Shown in pieces: positions 36,576-47,599 of a stretch of DNA of 64,000 nucleotides; the stretch's first letter is position 1, and every line of letters starts with the position of its first letter. The translations under genes and the position numbers were made by a program. Source of the stretch: Sclerotinia nivalis (lineage: Eukaryota > Ascomycota > Leotiomycetes > Helotiales > Sclerotiniaceae); contig JAPEIS010000006.1 in NCBI GenBank assembly GCA_029531795.1, positions 1,674,001 through 1,738,000 of the forward strand. The letters are read 5' to 3'. Below the pieces are notes generated by a model. It did not search any database. It was not told the origin of the DNA and saw only the letters and a list, made by a program, of their open reading frames with translations.

Positions 36576-37675
36576 ATGAGTGGTGGCTGGTCTACCAGTA
36601 AGTACTGCATCTTTAAATATTTGCATAGGATATAAACAATACCAAAAATACTAACATTTCTATCCAGTTGAATCGGACGCAGTAAGAAATACATATATAT
36701 CACGAACTTCGATTTGAATACAAACAAACAGCTAATCTCTTCTCCGCATAGGGTGTCTTTACATTTCTTCTCGATAATCTAGGCGTCAAAGATGTACAAT
36801 TCGAAGAACTGATTTCCCTAGACTCCGATTTTTTGCGCCAACTCTCCCCGGTTTACGGCGTCATATTCCTCTTCAAATATCCCGTCGGAGAAGTTCCCAA
36901 CAAAGATGGCACACCCAAAGATGGCTCTTACGACTATCCCGCTGCGGAAAATCTTTTCTTCGCTGCGCAAACTATACAAAATGCCTGTGGAACCCAAGCT
37001 CTACTCTCGGTGCTTCTGAACAAAGATGGAGAGATAGATGTTGGGGTACCGCTGCGCGAGTTCAAAGAATTCACTACTGGATTTCCGGCAGAGTTTAGAG
37101 GAGAGGCGCTCAGTAATAGCGAGTTGATCAGAGACGTTCATAATAGTTTTGCGAAATCAAGTCCGTTTGTTGACGAAACGCAACGATCGTCTAGGGATGA
37201 GGACGGAGATGTCTATCATTTCATCGCATATACATCTATCAGCGGTACACTGTATGAGCTTGATGGTCTACAACCTGCACCTATATCTCATGGAGCTTCT
37301 ACTATCGAGGAATTTCCAGAGAAAGTCATACCGGTATTACAGAGGAGAATAGCACGATATCCGGCAACTGAGATACGGTTTAATTTACTAGCGATGGTGA
37401 GAGATTTGAGAGTTAGGGCAAGGGAAATGGGGGATGTGGAGTTGTTGATGAGGGAGGAACAAAAGAGAAATGAGTGGCAGTTTGAGAATGCTTTACGGAG
37501 ACATAATTTTGTGGGATTTGCTGGGGAACTACTGAAGGGTGTGATAGGGGATAAATTGAAGGAGGGGCCTAAGGCGTACGAGGAGTGGATTGAAGAAGCG
37601 AAAAAGAAGACGAAGGCGAGGGCGGCGGAACAGAAGAAAGGTGGTGGAGGTGAGGATCTGGAGATGTCGGGTTGA
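36576..37675 (+). CDS. Ubiquitin C-terminal hydrolase, UCH37/UCHL5 type
   Basis: Predicted 319-residue deubiquitinase of peptidase family C12, UCH37-like, which trims ubiquitin chains, in many organisms at the 19S proteasome or INO80. Exons are 36576-36597, 36668-36681 (only 14 nt) and 36752-37675, separated by two 70-nt introns. Splicing gives MSGGWSTIESDAGVFTFLLD, the conserved UCH start. Catalytic residues are visible: Gln85 (oxyanion), Cys91 in TIQNACGTQAL, His168 in DVYHFIAYT and Asp183 in LYELDGLQ. A helical C-terminal extension (WQFENALRRHNFVGFAGELL, then KAYEEWIEEAKKKTKARA) matches the UCH37-like domain that binds proteasome or chromatin partners and is absent from short UCHL1/Yuh1 enzymes. 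Secure. Confidence 0.94.
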
Positions 37676-38583
37676 GGGATATCACTTGCGATGGTGGAAT
37701 TGAGCGGCCTAGCTCTAACATGTTCATTTTGATGTTAATGGGTGATGCAATTTCCATCACTAAAAATGCTTGGGTGATTGGAGTGATAGCAATGCATATA
37801 GAAAGGTTTGCTAGCGAAGTATGCCAGCCAATCCTACCTTAGCATCAACGAAATGGAAATAATCGCAGGAGTCGCAGGGGAACATGCTGAAGCAGTTTCT
37901 CATTCAACTTCTCGTATTCTACATCGTACCACCTTGCTTTTGCCATGAGACATTGACAAATGTACTACCTAATTGTCATCTTCCATATCGTCTTCCATCT
38001 CATTTCCTCATCTCACTTTTCGATCAGAAACCACCCCCCCGTCTCCTTCCATCTCATCTTCCATCTCACCTTCCGATCAATAACAATATCCCCTATCTCC
38101 TCTCATCCCATTCCCCTCCTAAATACACATTATAAACCAGGTTACTTTCCCATCCGTCACTTAATTACTATTTATCATAATTCACAATCCAACATCCAAC
38201 ATCCAACATCCAACATCCAACATCCAGCATCCAGCATCCATCCAGCCATCCATATATACATATATATATAGACCTATGAATATATGAATGTATAAATAGA
38301 TAAATAACTAAATAACTAATCATTCCAACCAAACTCAAATCACATCACATTACACCATTTACAAAGTAATACGTCACATATAGCTCCTAGTATAGAAAAA
38401 TATTTTTCGTATTATCGTATATCTTATAATCATATACTCATACCACACTGCTGAAACGCCTGTAAACATTATCTAGGTCCAAACCCAACACTTTATAGAT
38501 CGCGTGTATGAATGTGCAAAAACGTTTCTTTCCTACTCAATACGAGCAAGGCCATAAAATCGCAATAAACCAAAACACCAACG
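37676..38583. other. Convergent intergenic region with CT-rich plus strand
   Basis: 908 bp between the stop codons of the UCH gene (+) and the DUF2985 gene (-). Positions 37880-38270 are strongly C/T-rich on the plus strand and contain CATCTTCCATCTC-type repeats and an AACATCC tandem array. Coding is not supported; small plus-strand frames there are low-complexity. Confidence 0.55.
38186..38250. repeat. AACATCC tandem repeat
   Basis: About seven units of a 7-nt motif (AACATCC drifting to AGCATCC) in the convergent intergenic region. A minisatellite-like expansion with no known function. Confidence 0.85.
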
Positions 38584-40236
38584 CTACCTAACGATTTGAG
38601 CAACTCCCTCCTCGATACTTTCTTGCAGCCTTGTTTCCTCAGACGTACTTGGTCGACTCTTCTTCGCTCCTCGCTTCCCCTTTTCCTTTTTCTCCTTCGG
38701 CATCTCATCTTTAATATTATTAAAATGTACTATCCCCAACTCCCTATCCATCCTCAATTTTTCCCGATCCGCATCACTAACCGACACACCCTCGATTGCC
38801 TTTACTTTTTTCGCCTCCATGAATGACATGATACCGCCACAAGCAGCGACAATGCAAGCTAATGCTACAAAGAGACCTGTACTCCATGATGGACGGTCAT
38901 AACGGTTGAGACCCCACATGAAACCTGAGAGGACGGCTTGGAGGAACGTATTCCATACCATTGTCCAAATGACAAAATCGAGTTTCCATAAGGCGGTGGG
39001 AGGGGCGCGAACACCCGTCAGTGGCGCATCAGGGGATTTCTGGAGGGGGAATGCAACCGAGGATTGCGGCACATTGGAACCTTCGGTGACAATCTGAGCG
39101 GGCCCTAGTTCTGGAGAGAGGTTCTGAGAGCCAGCGAGTCGAAACCAACTTCGGTTGATACCGGCAAGTCTTCGAAGACCGATTTCATTCTTACCCATTC
39201 GGTATTGGAGAAGGTAATAGAGATCGCGAAATCTCCAGGGGATAGTGCCAAATCCAGTGACACAGAATAGAGCGTTCAAGATCTGGGAATCGATTTCGAT
39301 CCAGATGCGTCGAGGGGAGTTGATATCGTTACAGTTTGGACGACACATGGCTGGAGAAGCATTGCACAAGAGCAAGAAGAGCATACCGCCCCAAGCTACA
39401 ACATTTAATCCATAAATCGTAACGAGAAATCCCACTGGGGTGATGAAGAATTTCCAGAATGCCTTGAAAAATATTGCCGTCGATACGGTCCATGAGTGCC
39501 TAGGTGGAAATTGATATCCATTATCAAAAGGGGTTGTTCTGTTTCCATCTTCCATCTTCGCGTTGTGATATATACCGTTTGTGTCGATGCTACTCCGGAC
39601 GTTCGAAATCGGTTTGACAAGTACATCGTTCTCGACGTCAAGTTTCTTTGCAATAGAGGTGGCTTTCAGATCGCGATGCACCTGAATAGACGCTCGAGAA
39701 TGTTCCTCTTCCTCCGCAGCTTCAGGGAGGACATCATGCCTGATTTCCGTAGCGGATGGCATATTATCAGAGGTATTCATGCCCACTGAACCTTTCCTGC
39801 TGTTCTTCCCCTGCTCTCCCAATTGTGAAATAGTGCTTCGTGAAGAGCTGGTCCGTCGCTGATTTTCTCGAACCTGTCTATCGCCCGACGAGCCCTCTGC
39901 CCCAAAACTTCCTCTTCTGATATCGGTTATCGACGGTACCTGCGATGCGATTTGCCCTGTAGCAATACAAAATCCCGTAGGTGGATTCGACTCCTCAAAT
40001 ACTTTGGAAGCTCGTCGAATACTATTCAATGTACTTGACCGTCTCTTACTTCGAGTAGCCCCCTCAGCTTCAACTTCGACTTTGGTAGAAGGAGAAGATG
40101 GACTTTGAGGGTAAGATCCCTCTAGAGACGGGAATGGTTCGACGCTAGATTGTTCATCTTGGCGCGGCGTATTCGTTGGAGGCGAAGTCATATTGGCATT
40201 GTTGTCACCACTTGTCGTGGAAGCATGGTCGGCCAT
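38584..40236 (-). CDS. DUF2985 family integral membrane protein
   Basis: Predicted 550-residue, intronless fungal membrane protein of unknown function. The first 240 residues are Ser/Thr/Arg-rich and probably disordered and cytosolic. Hydrophobic segments lie at about 263-291 (FFITPVGFLVTIYGLNVVAW), 318-332, 420-443 and 452-471. The stretch from GFLVTIYGLNVVAWGGMLF through NDINSPRRIWIEIDSQILNA and IPWRFRDLYYLLQYR is the signature of the DUF2985 domain. The C-terminal tail is Lys-rich. The open frame extends 44 codons upstream to 40368; I prefer the Met at 40236 (MADHAS) because the upstream residues look non-conserved, but the longer form cannot be excluded. Family recognised, function unknown. 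Confidence 0.85.
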   Translation of the reverse strand: MADHASTTSGDNNANMTSPPTNTPRQDEQSSVEPFPSLEGSYPQSPSSPSTKVEVEAEGATRSKRRSSTLNSIRRASKVFEESNPPTGFCIATGQIASQVPSITDIRRGSFGAEGSSGDRQVRENQRRTSSSRSTISQLGEQGKNSRKGSVGMNTSDNMPSATEIRHDVLPEAAEEEEHSRASIQVHRDLKATSIAKKLDVENDVLVKPISNVRSSIDTNGIYHNAKMEDGNRTTPFDNGYQFPPRHSWTVSTAIFFKAFWKFFITPVGFLVTIYGLNVVAWGGMLFLLLCNASPAMCRPNCNDINSPRRIWIEIDSQILNALFCVTGFGTIPWRFRDLYYLLQYRMGKNEIGLRRLAGINRSWFRLAGSQNLSPELGPAQIVTEGSNVPQSSVAFPLQKSPDAPLTGVRAPPTALWKLDFVIWTMVWNTFLQAVLSGFMWGLNRYDRPSWSTGLFVALACIVAACGGIMSFMEAKKVKAIEGVSVSDADREKLRMDRELGIVHFNNIKDEMPKEKKEKGKRGAKKSRPSTSEETRLQESIEEGVAQIVR

Positions 40237-41100
40237 TGCAAGTATATTGATATTTGTATCCCAAATTGTACTCTCTTGATCATCCGCAGATGAACGAAAC
40301 GATATAATTTGATTCTTGACTTCGATCAAGTCATACTCGATACATGTAATGCCTACCTGCCTACCCAAGTAAAGTGAATTTGGATGAGAGAAAGAAGAAA
40401 TAAAGTAGCATCGTGGATTATGTATGGATAGTTAATACTTTTACTGGCTTGACTGTCTAGTGATTTTATGAGTTCTAGGCTTTGCACGTTCCCATCTTAT
40501 CAGGGTTCTAAGAAATTTTTGGCTGGGGATTCAGGGGTTGTGTATGGTAAGATGTTAGCGGCTTTCGTACTTTCGTACTTTCGTACTTTCGTACTTTCGT
40601 ATTTTCGTATCTTCGTACTCTTAGCTAAGGAGCCATTCCTATGTAATTGAGGAACTGGATAAACTCAACTCATTTTCCTGTTTTTAATTTGTAAATCATT
40701 GTTGATCACATTTGTAAGTAGGCGTAAGGTAAAAATATCAAGTCTATCCGACTTTCGGCACAGGTAAGAGAGGTATTCTATGGGATGAAATACGTATGTA
40801 GAATAAATAATATCTTACAAAAGATTACTTTTCATCTTCACTTACATGATTATCACTATTTGAAAAGAACGTCACCACTCCTCTTATGTCAAGATACGAT
40901 TTTGAATTATGCATTTCAAGATCCAAGCTGTCTGCGTGTGTGTCGTAAACGAATCCAACATCATTCATATCCACATTTCTTAAACCGCATGAATGACCAA
41001 ACCGCTGTTTGCATATTCTCGTATTCAAATACAATTCAGAACTCAAAACAATTCATGCTATGCGTAGTTCGCGTGGAAGAAATGAAAAGAACGGAAGCAA
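40237..41100. promoter_or_regulatory. DUF2985 promoter and Vts1 3' region
   Basis: 864 bp between tandem minus-strand genes. It contains the CTTTCGTA octamer array (40562-40617) about 330 bp upstream of the DUF2985 start. Open frames seen here are not convincing as genes. Confidence 0.5.
40562..40617. repeat. CTTTCGTA octamer tandem array
   Basis: Seven head-to-tail copies of an 8-nt unit, the first five identical and the last two with single changes. It lies in the presumed promoter of the DUF2985 gene. It could be a hypervariable simple repeat or a repeated protein-binding site. Confidence 0.9.
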
Positions 41101-43068
41101 TTATGAGAGCTTGCCCTCCGCTCTTGCGGCTAAAAACATGTTAGCTTCACTCTCGAAATAACTACAGGATTCTTACCCTTTACTTGCTCGAAGACTTTGA
41201 GCATCTTTCTTCTCGCTCCAAGAGCGTTGACACCCCTCTTCTCCAATGCTTCGTCGTCTAGTTCCACAAGTTCGGTCCAATTCATATCCTTAAGTTGATC
41301 GGTATATTTGTGCAATCTCAAACTTCTCAGCCAGCTGGGAATATCCTGGAGAAGGCTAGGATCAGTGGGATCCTCGGGAGGCTTTGAGCTACCCCGTCTT
41401 CCTCGTGGCGACCTGCCCCGCGCCATTTCACTATGATCAGAAAGATACCCTTCGTGCTGCCCCATACCAAATGCGTTGAGACTTAAGTTAGCCATGCCAT
41501 TGTTGAGTAGGGGCGAGACTCCATCGTACGCGGCCAGAAAGCCGTTATTTTGTGGAGATGCGAAATTGAGTTGGCCAAATCCACCTTGCATGGCTACTCC
41601 TGGCGAGCTTGGTCTAGACTGCCTACCTCCGAAAGAATGCTGCTGTTGAGCTTGAAGCCCTAGAACCTGGTCTCGACTCAGTATTTGACCGTGTTCATTA
41701 ATCATGACAACGTTTGCGTTGGGCATATTATTGGGATGACCAGGAGAAGGTGGAACCTGCCCACCATCGTTGGACCTAGCACGGCGGTACTTTCGTACAT
41801 CATCCAAAGCAAAACGATTATTAACTGTGGAAAGAGCCGCCAATTTCATGGCCGTAGCGTTTGCGACCATATCGGCTTGAGTGTTGCTGCTTGCCGTATT
41901 GAAGTTGGGAACCATTGGTGTGTTGACCATCGAGGCCCAGTTTCCATTCCCTGCATTATATGGTGAAAGTAGTGGCATATCAGAGCCAGGATTATCCGGA
42001 GCGTTAATCACAGTATTTTGGAGGTTAGATGATCCTTGAATTTGAGTTGGTCTGGGAGAGCGCAAGCCGCCAGCTGAGGGAGGTGGCTGCATAAACTGGC
42101 CCATTGGTGTTTGTCCTGAAGATGACTTGGGCCTGTTTGCCTGGTCATTACTGCGAGATCCCCACGGCGAGACGGGAGGTGCGTTGTTATCTACTGAATC
42201 TCCGGGACCAGAGATGAGAGGCGCGGTGAGAGAAGCACGGTTATCGTATGCTGCACTATTTCTGTTTGAGGTGGGAGGATTGCCCATTTTCTGGGTATAT
42301 TCTGCTTTTTTGGTGGCGATGGCAGCTGCAGCATCTGGAAACATACTATTTATAACAGATGGATCTAGCGCTGAGAGCCTCTTCGTAGATGGAGTAGCGG
42401 GAGGACGACCCATAGAATTTCTTGAGCCATCAACATTTGTTTTATTCATTGCATCGTTGAGTCGACTTGACATAGGATCTGAAGTAAAAAATTGATTAGC
42501 TAAATCTCACGAGATTTGTGAAGCCCAGATATTAAGACGAACCTTTATCGAAGTTTGCGGGCGACAACACACCAGACATAGGATGACCTTTGCCCATCTG
42601 CTGTAAGACTTGTATAAAGAAACGAATCTGTACTTGGGTTGTCTGTTGAAGTAGAGCATACAGAGCAGCGGTTCGTTCGGCCTCACTCAGGACTCTGAAC
42701 CATTGTTCTATTGCGCTCAACTCATCCTTAAAGTCTTGATCCAAAGTTGCGGCTGCCATTTCTTCTAATGTGTTCTCATATTGATCAATGTCGGCGATCC
42801 ATTGTTGAGCCATCGAGTCAGAAGCATCATTGTCAGAGACGCCCTGACTTTGGATTTGTTGAGTGCCATAGAAATCGGACGAAGGCCTGGCTTGACCACG
42901 GCTGGCAGAAGGTGAACCTGAAAATGCGGCCATATCTGCAGAAGCTCGAAGGTGATGACCTGAGCCGACAGCGCGTGAAGATGGAGGTCGTAGTGATGAA
43001 GTATTGGTAGACTCGACGGGAGTGCTGTTGCGATTGCCTATTACGTGGCCGGCAGACATATTGAGCAT
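41101..43068 (-). CDS. vts1: Vts1/Smaug-type SAM-domain RNA-binding protein
   Basis: Predicted 618-residue post-transcriptional regulator that binds Smaug-recognition hairpins and promotes mRNA decay. Exons are 42543-43068, 41177-42478 and 41101-41129. Introns are 64 nt (GTTCGT..CTTCAG) and 47 nt (GTAAGA, branch GCTAAC, TTTTAG). The N-terminal block ([20 protein letters not shown], then [20 protein letters not shown]) is the conserved Vts1 N-terminal domain, residues about 85-175. The middle is Ser/Pro/Asn/Gln-rich and disordered. The SAM domain fills residues about 548-610 ([19 protein letters not shown], then [20 protein letters not shown]), including the basic patch used for RNA binding. 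The short last exon gives a [10 protein letters not shown] terminus. The first intron has an atypical donor. Secure. Confidence 0.94.
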
Positions 43069-43104
43069 AACTGTTCAAAGTGCTGCTTTGGGAACCAGAT
43101 GGTG

Positions 43105-43131
43105 TATGCTATATGCTATATGCTATATGCT
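43105..43131. repeat. TATATGC short tandem repeat
   Basis: Almost four copies of a 7-nt unit located 37 bp upstream of the Vts1 start codon, so probably within its leader or core promoter. Confidence 0.85.
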
Positions 43132-45342
43132 GTCTGGTGGAATAGAAAATATTGGAGATTCGCTTTAGGAGGAAACGGGGGGGAATGTGAAACACATCCG
43201 ATAAATGTCAATGCGAGGAAGATTGCAAGTTTCCAGGTAAAAGCCTCGACCCCAAAAGTTAGAAAGATCTGCTTCAGCGTAAATACCGACAACGCTTGCT
43301 TGCTACCTGCAGGACCTGCTGAGGAGCAGAAAATAAATGTACAGGATAGGCTCGTGTATTTTGTAAAGTAAGTTGAGGTGGATTTAAGTGGGTGATAGTA
43401 AACCAATAGAGAGGGATCCTTCAAGGTTTAGGTGGTTTTGGGAAATTTGGATACCTAGTAGATACCTGGCAAAAGCTTCAAAGTCAAGATGAAGGCTGGA
43501 GATATGGAGATGACTCGAGACCAAAAACCTTTTTCTGAGTTACTGATCCCTGGTTACTGGGACTGGTTCCCAATTTTCAAATGTCCAAAAAGTACCGGTC
43601 GTCACCGGCTGGTACTGAGCGTATGGAGTACTTTTGATACAATAACAAAGAAGGTAATATGTGCTGTGTTGAGTTGAGTTGACTTTATGGATTATTCAGT
43701 AAAGACCAGCAATAGATAAATTAGATATCTAGTAGATAGGCCTGTTTTGTGTACCAAGGTTTTGGGGGATTGGTGGTCTGTTGCTCCGTACTAAATATTC
43801 CTCTTATGAAAGAGGCAAAAATAATGTTCGTAATTGAAAGAAGCACCTTGCAGGCGGAGTACCGGTACTGTGTAGATGCGGAGTAATGAGCTCTTTGAGA
43901 GGTAAAATGTCCAAACGTGGGACGAACGAATGTACATGAGGACGACTCAGAGGATGCTACAGTGGAAATCGAACAATGTTGAAAAGGCAATGCGAGAACA
44001 CCATGGAGGATAAAGAAAAAGAGGTCGGTTTCACATTCAAATTCACCAGTATAGATAACATAGATAATTGGAATTTAAAAAAGTTACCAGGTATAAGAAA
44101 TGAACGCATCTCCAGATCTCCTTCACTAAATCAATTCACTTCACACTTCATACATCCTGAACGGTATATGGCCATTGTTCATACAGATTCAGAATATAAT
44201 AATCAATGAATTAATATTATCATATTAACAACAAATCCATTCACTCGTGGAAATTCAAGATACCTATCTACTTAACCCTCAGAATATCCAATACACTTTA
44301 TGTGTAATCTCATAAATGAAGCTATCCTGGGGTACTATGACTCGAGATTCTATATCCACAATTTGTAACCCCTTCGTCATGCACCATTGCCTCATAGAGT
44401 ATTGAGAAAAAGTGTTTGGTAATGAAGGGGTTTGGGGTTTGATCTTGGCACGAAAAGAAAATATCCTTTCAGCTAGAGAGCATAGAGAAATGGCTCTAAA
44501 AGCTGTACACACAAATGCCTGTGTTGATGATTGTTTCTCGAGGAAACGGATTCAAGGTAGGAAACGGGGAATGGAATATTGGATTCATGGGAAAGAAGGT
44601 CGTTTTGCACTTATCCTCACAAAGTGGAATTCGAGGTTCGTCGGATGGTGTAGCTTGTGTTGATTCAATGGATAGTACTATCGCCCCCAGTGTCTAATCC
44701 CAGTGTAAACCGGCGGCTTGCTTCCACTTTCTTGTAGAGCAAAATATTGGAATGCAACTACTGCCACAACCAAACCCCATGGAGAGAATAAATTATCATG
44801 TTCATGCGGACTCCCGTTTGCCCTCCTTCAACTCCTTCTGTAACAATAGTCAGTACTCGAATGCGGCGGAAACTGGACATCGGAAGGAGGACGAACCAAA
44901 GCCTTCATTGTGCCGTGGAGAGCATGTCTGTGGTTTCTTCTGAATTTAGGATCGGTACCCTTGAGGGATGGGTATCTGGAGGTCTTTGGCTTCTTGATAC
45001 TGTGCATCGATAATAATTAGCCCCCCATTCATCGAAAACTGATTATTATTATAGATAGATAGTGTTTGCGCTTGTTGATCGCGATAACATGTAGGAGTTC
45101 GTACCCGTTACGGTGAGCCTTCTTCGACTGGTTATGTTGGGACGAGTTCTTGGATTCTGAAAAGCGCGAAATCAGTATAATGGACTGCAAGAGTTCCAGA
45201 TATCAAGGCTTTAACATACTCGCCATTGCGACTGTTGTTAATTAGCAGTCTGTTGGTTGTTGAGGTGGTCGATTTCGTTTCGTAGAGAGGAAATTAATTT
45301 CCTTCAAAATGATGTTTGTGGCTCGCCTAAATTTTGATAAAA

Positions 45343-45350
45343 TCACGTGA
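45343..45350. promoter_or_regulatory. TCACGTGA palindrome
   Basis: Eight-base palindrome containing the CACGTG E-box, about 300 bp beyond the 3' end of the carrier gene. It matches the type of site bound by bHLH factors. Its location makes a promoter role uncertain. Confidence 0.3.
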
Positions 45351-45653
45351 TAGACCAACTAGCTTCGATCCCCCCTGGCAGTCCGCTCGCCCACTGCCCC
45401 TTGAGCGACTCCTCCAGTGGATACAAAAATAGTTTCCTTCATGAATGTGCTCTTGTATGGGATGGTCGAAACTATTGGTTGCATCGATAAGTATGTATTT
45501 GCTATAAAATATATGTACAGTACAAAGTTCTATCATATCTACTCCGAGTCTCCGATCAAAATCGCGTCTCTTTACAATTCCTCTACCCAAGACCAGAAAG
45601 GACTTTCCATGTACTTAATTCCCACCATTACCCGCTCGATATTCGTTTCAATT

Positions 45654-46878
45654 TTACTTGGCAATGACTGGTAGAACTTGCTTGGCTTTCGATGCTGCAA
45701 GATCGGCTGCCTTTTGCAACTGTTCTGATCTGATATTTCGAAGATATCGGAAAAGAAGAATGAAAAGTAATTCCATTCTATATAAGTGTTAGCCTGTATC
45801 AATCTGACTTGGTATTAATTAGTGTTACCTTTCTTTTGTCATCATGAGGAGGCCTTGAACTATGACTCCCTTCGTAATTTGTGGACCAATGCCCTTGAAG
45901 AGACCTAATAGTCCTTCATTGTGAATGATGAATTGCATTACTTCGATGAAGCTCTTGAACGGTTTGCCCTCTCGAGAAGGGGGTGGCCTTGATTGAAGTC
46001 CAACCTTTGCAACGATTAAAGGCTGAGTTACAATGGTTGCAAGGGATTTGGACATTGCCCCCAATACTGTCAACAATTAGCTCCTGGAATTGCCCTTAGA
46101 TTTAACAGACTTACCAAATGCTTCCCAGGGTTTGAGGTTTGCCTTCCCCGGGAAAACAACCTCTCTCAATCTTTGATATGCGCCATATGTGATGGCAGGG
46201 TTAACTACAAGTACTAAGCTGGCCTTGAGACCTCTCCAAAGTCCGGTCCAACCATCTTCGCTATTGATAACATCCCGGGCTGTATCTACCATCCCTTTCC
46301 TCTCACCCTTTGCTTGTGTTTGTTGACGAGTAGTAACTACTGCAACAGGAATCGTAAAGACCTGAGCAACAGCTCCGGCGACAGCCCCTAAGGATAATTC
46401 AATTGCGGTGCTTGGGGGCGTAGCTACTTTCTGAGAAGAGAGATATAAGGTTCGAACGACTGAGTACCAGTAGAAGTAGGCAAAATTGGTCGAAGCAACT
46501 CCAATCAAGGCGCCATTGATACCAGCATAAAGCCCACCAATTCCATCTTCGGCAGCAATCTTGGAAATGGCATCCCAAGTCGACGTATAATGGACAGGAT
46601 CATTACCCGTTGGTGCTAAATCGGTCGGCTTGCGTTTAACCTGAACTTGGAGGCGGGTTTTCACTCTGGTAAAATTGCAATATTAGCTATGAGATACTGA
46701 AGGTTCGTAGATATAATAGCAAACAATTACATACCGCCTTGCGAATGTGCACGCAAACAGGGATCAAAACTTACATATCCAGGGGATATACCATAGCATT
46801 TGCAATCACAGCTCCTGTAGCTCCAGCAACTGCCAAACCCCATGGCGGGATGATGGCTTCTTTCGATTGTCCGGCCAT
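45654..46878 (-). CDS. ant1: Peroxisomal adenine nucleotide carrier (Ant1/PMP47-like)
   Basis: Predicted 338-residue mitochondrial-carrier-family protein of the peroxisomal PMP34/PMP47/Ant1 branch, which imports ATP into peroxisomes for fatty-acid activation. Exons are 46775-46878, 46115-46665, 45829-46066 and 45654-45777. Introns are 109, 48 and 51 nt. Three carrier repeats are visible. The first signature YPLDIVKTRLQ is completed by the first splice. The second, FTIPVAVVTTRQQ, and third, TQPLIVAKVGLQ, are degenerate as in this branch. GINGALIGVASTNFAYFYWY and VVNPAITYGAYQRLRE are typical of PMP47 proteins. The C-terminal exon ends in a Lys/Ala-rich helix. Intron 1 holds a second GT donor at 46734. 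It is divergent from the palB-like gene. Peroxisomal placement is by family, not by a visible targeting signal. Confidence 0.88.
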
Positions 46879-47599
46879 ACTGGATGTGTAGGATATACTG
46901 AAAGGGCTTTACCGGTACTTTTAGATAGATAAGGAGAGATATAGATGAGTGAGTTCAAAATTTCAAGGGGCAGCAAATGAACAAGCAATAATCGATGTGG
47001 AATCTGGGTATTATTAGGTAAAGGAATGGGTTCAGTGCAAGGTCCTTTTCATATCTTATATGATTTTTCAATAATTATGAGGACACAAGTATTTAACGAT
47101 ACAAAATAAGGGAATATAGAATTGTAGAATTCTTGACAATATTCCTGCTTTATGGTTATCATGCATGAGGGTCGGAGTTTGGGACAATCTTAAACCTCGG
47201 CTCGGATATTCTCTGGCCATGGGGGACGTGTATTTCCTTATCCGTCATTCCACTGCTCCATGCCATATCACATCCCATCGAACCTATCTTGATGATCTTG
47301 AGTATCACGTGGATTTACCATCTCTATATAATAAAACGGATGGGGAAGGGACGGCCATTTGAACGGTTATTCTAACTCTACTACTTGAAATAAAGACACA
47401 GATTGATCTTCCGTACCCCTCTTTCTCCGACTTCCAGTGAATCCAGTCTCCTATAGCAGTCTGATAAGCCATATATCAGACGAACAAGTATTTGCTGGGA
47501 GATATGGCTTGACATATACCGCTCTCTAACTCTTCCATTCATATGCCGTTCGTTTCGCATCTACATTAATACACTTTGGGGGGACTGGATATAGCCATC
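46879..47599. promoter_or_regulatory. Shared promoter of carrier and PalB-like genes
   Basis: 721 bp between divergent start codons. It contains a CACGTG E-box at 47306-47311. I found no clear PacC site (GCCARG) here by eye. No coding region is supported. Confidence 0.5.

Larger units (their letters stand above)
43069..45653. other. Long intergenic region upstream of vts1
   Basis: 2.6 kb between the Vts1 start and the 3' end of the carrier gene, both on the minus strand. It should include a long Vts1 promoter or leader. A TATATGC repeat lies at 43105-43131 and a palindromic TCACGTGA at 45343-45350. Open frames of 60-108 codons occur (43045-43371, 44412-44663, 44515-44697, 44798-45013) but none resembles a known protein. 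Confidence 0.5.

Noticed and set aside
38186..40617. CRISPR-like arrays
   Set aside because: The repeats are contiguous short units without unique spacers, and this is eukaryotic nuclear DNA.
44412..45013. Cluster of 60-83 codon plus-strand frames between vts1 and the carrier gene
   Set aside because: The frames overlap each other, share no splice logic and resemble no protein family.
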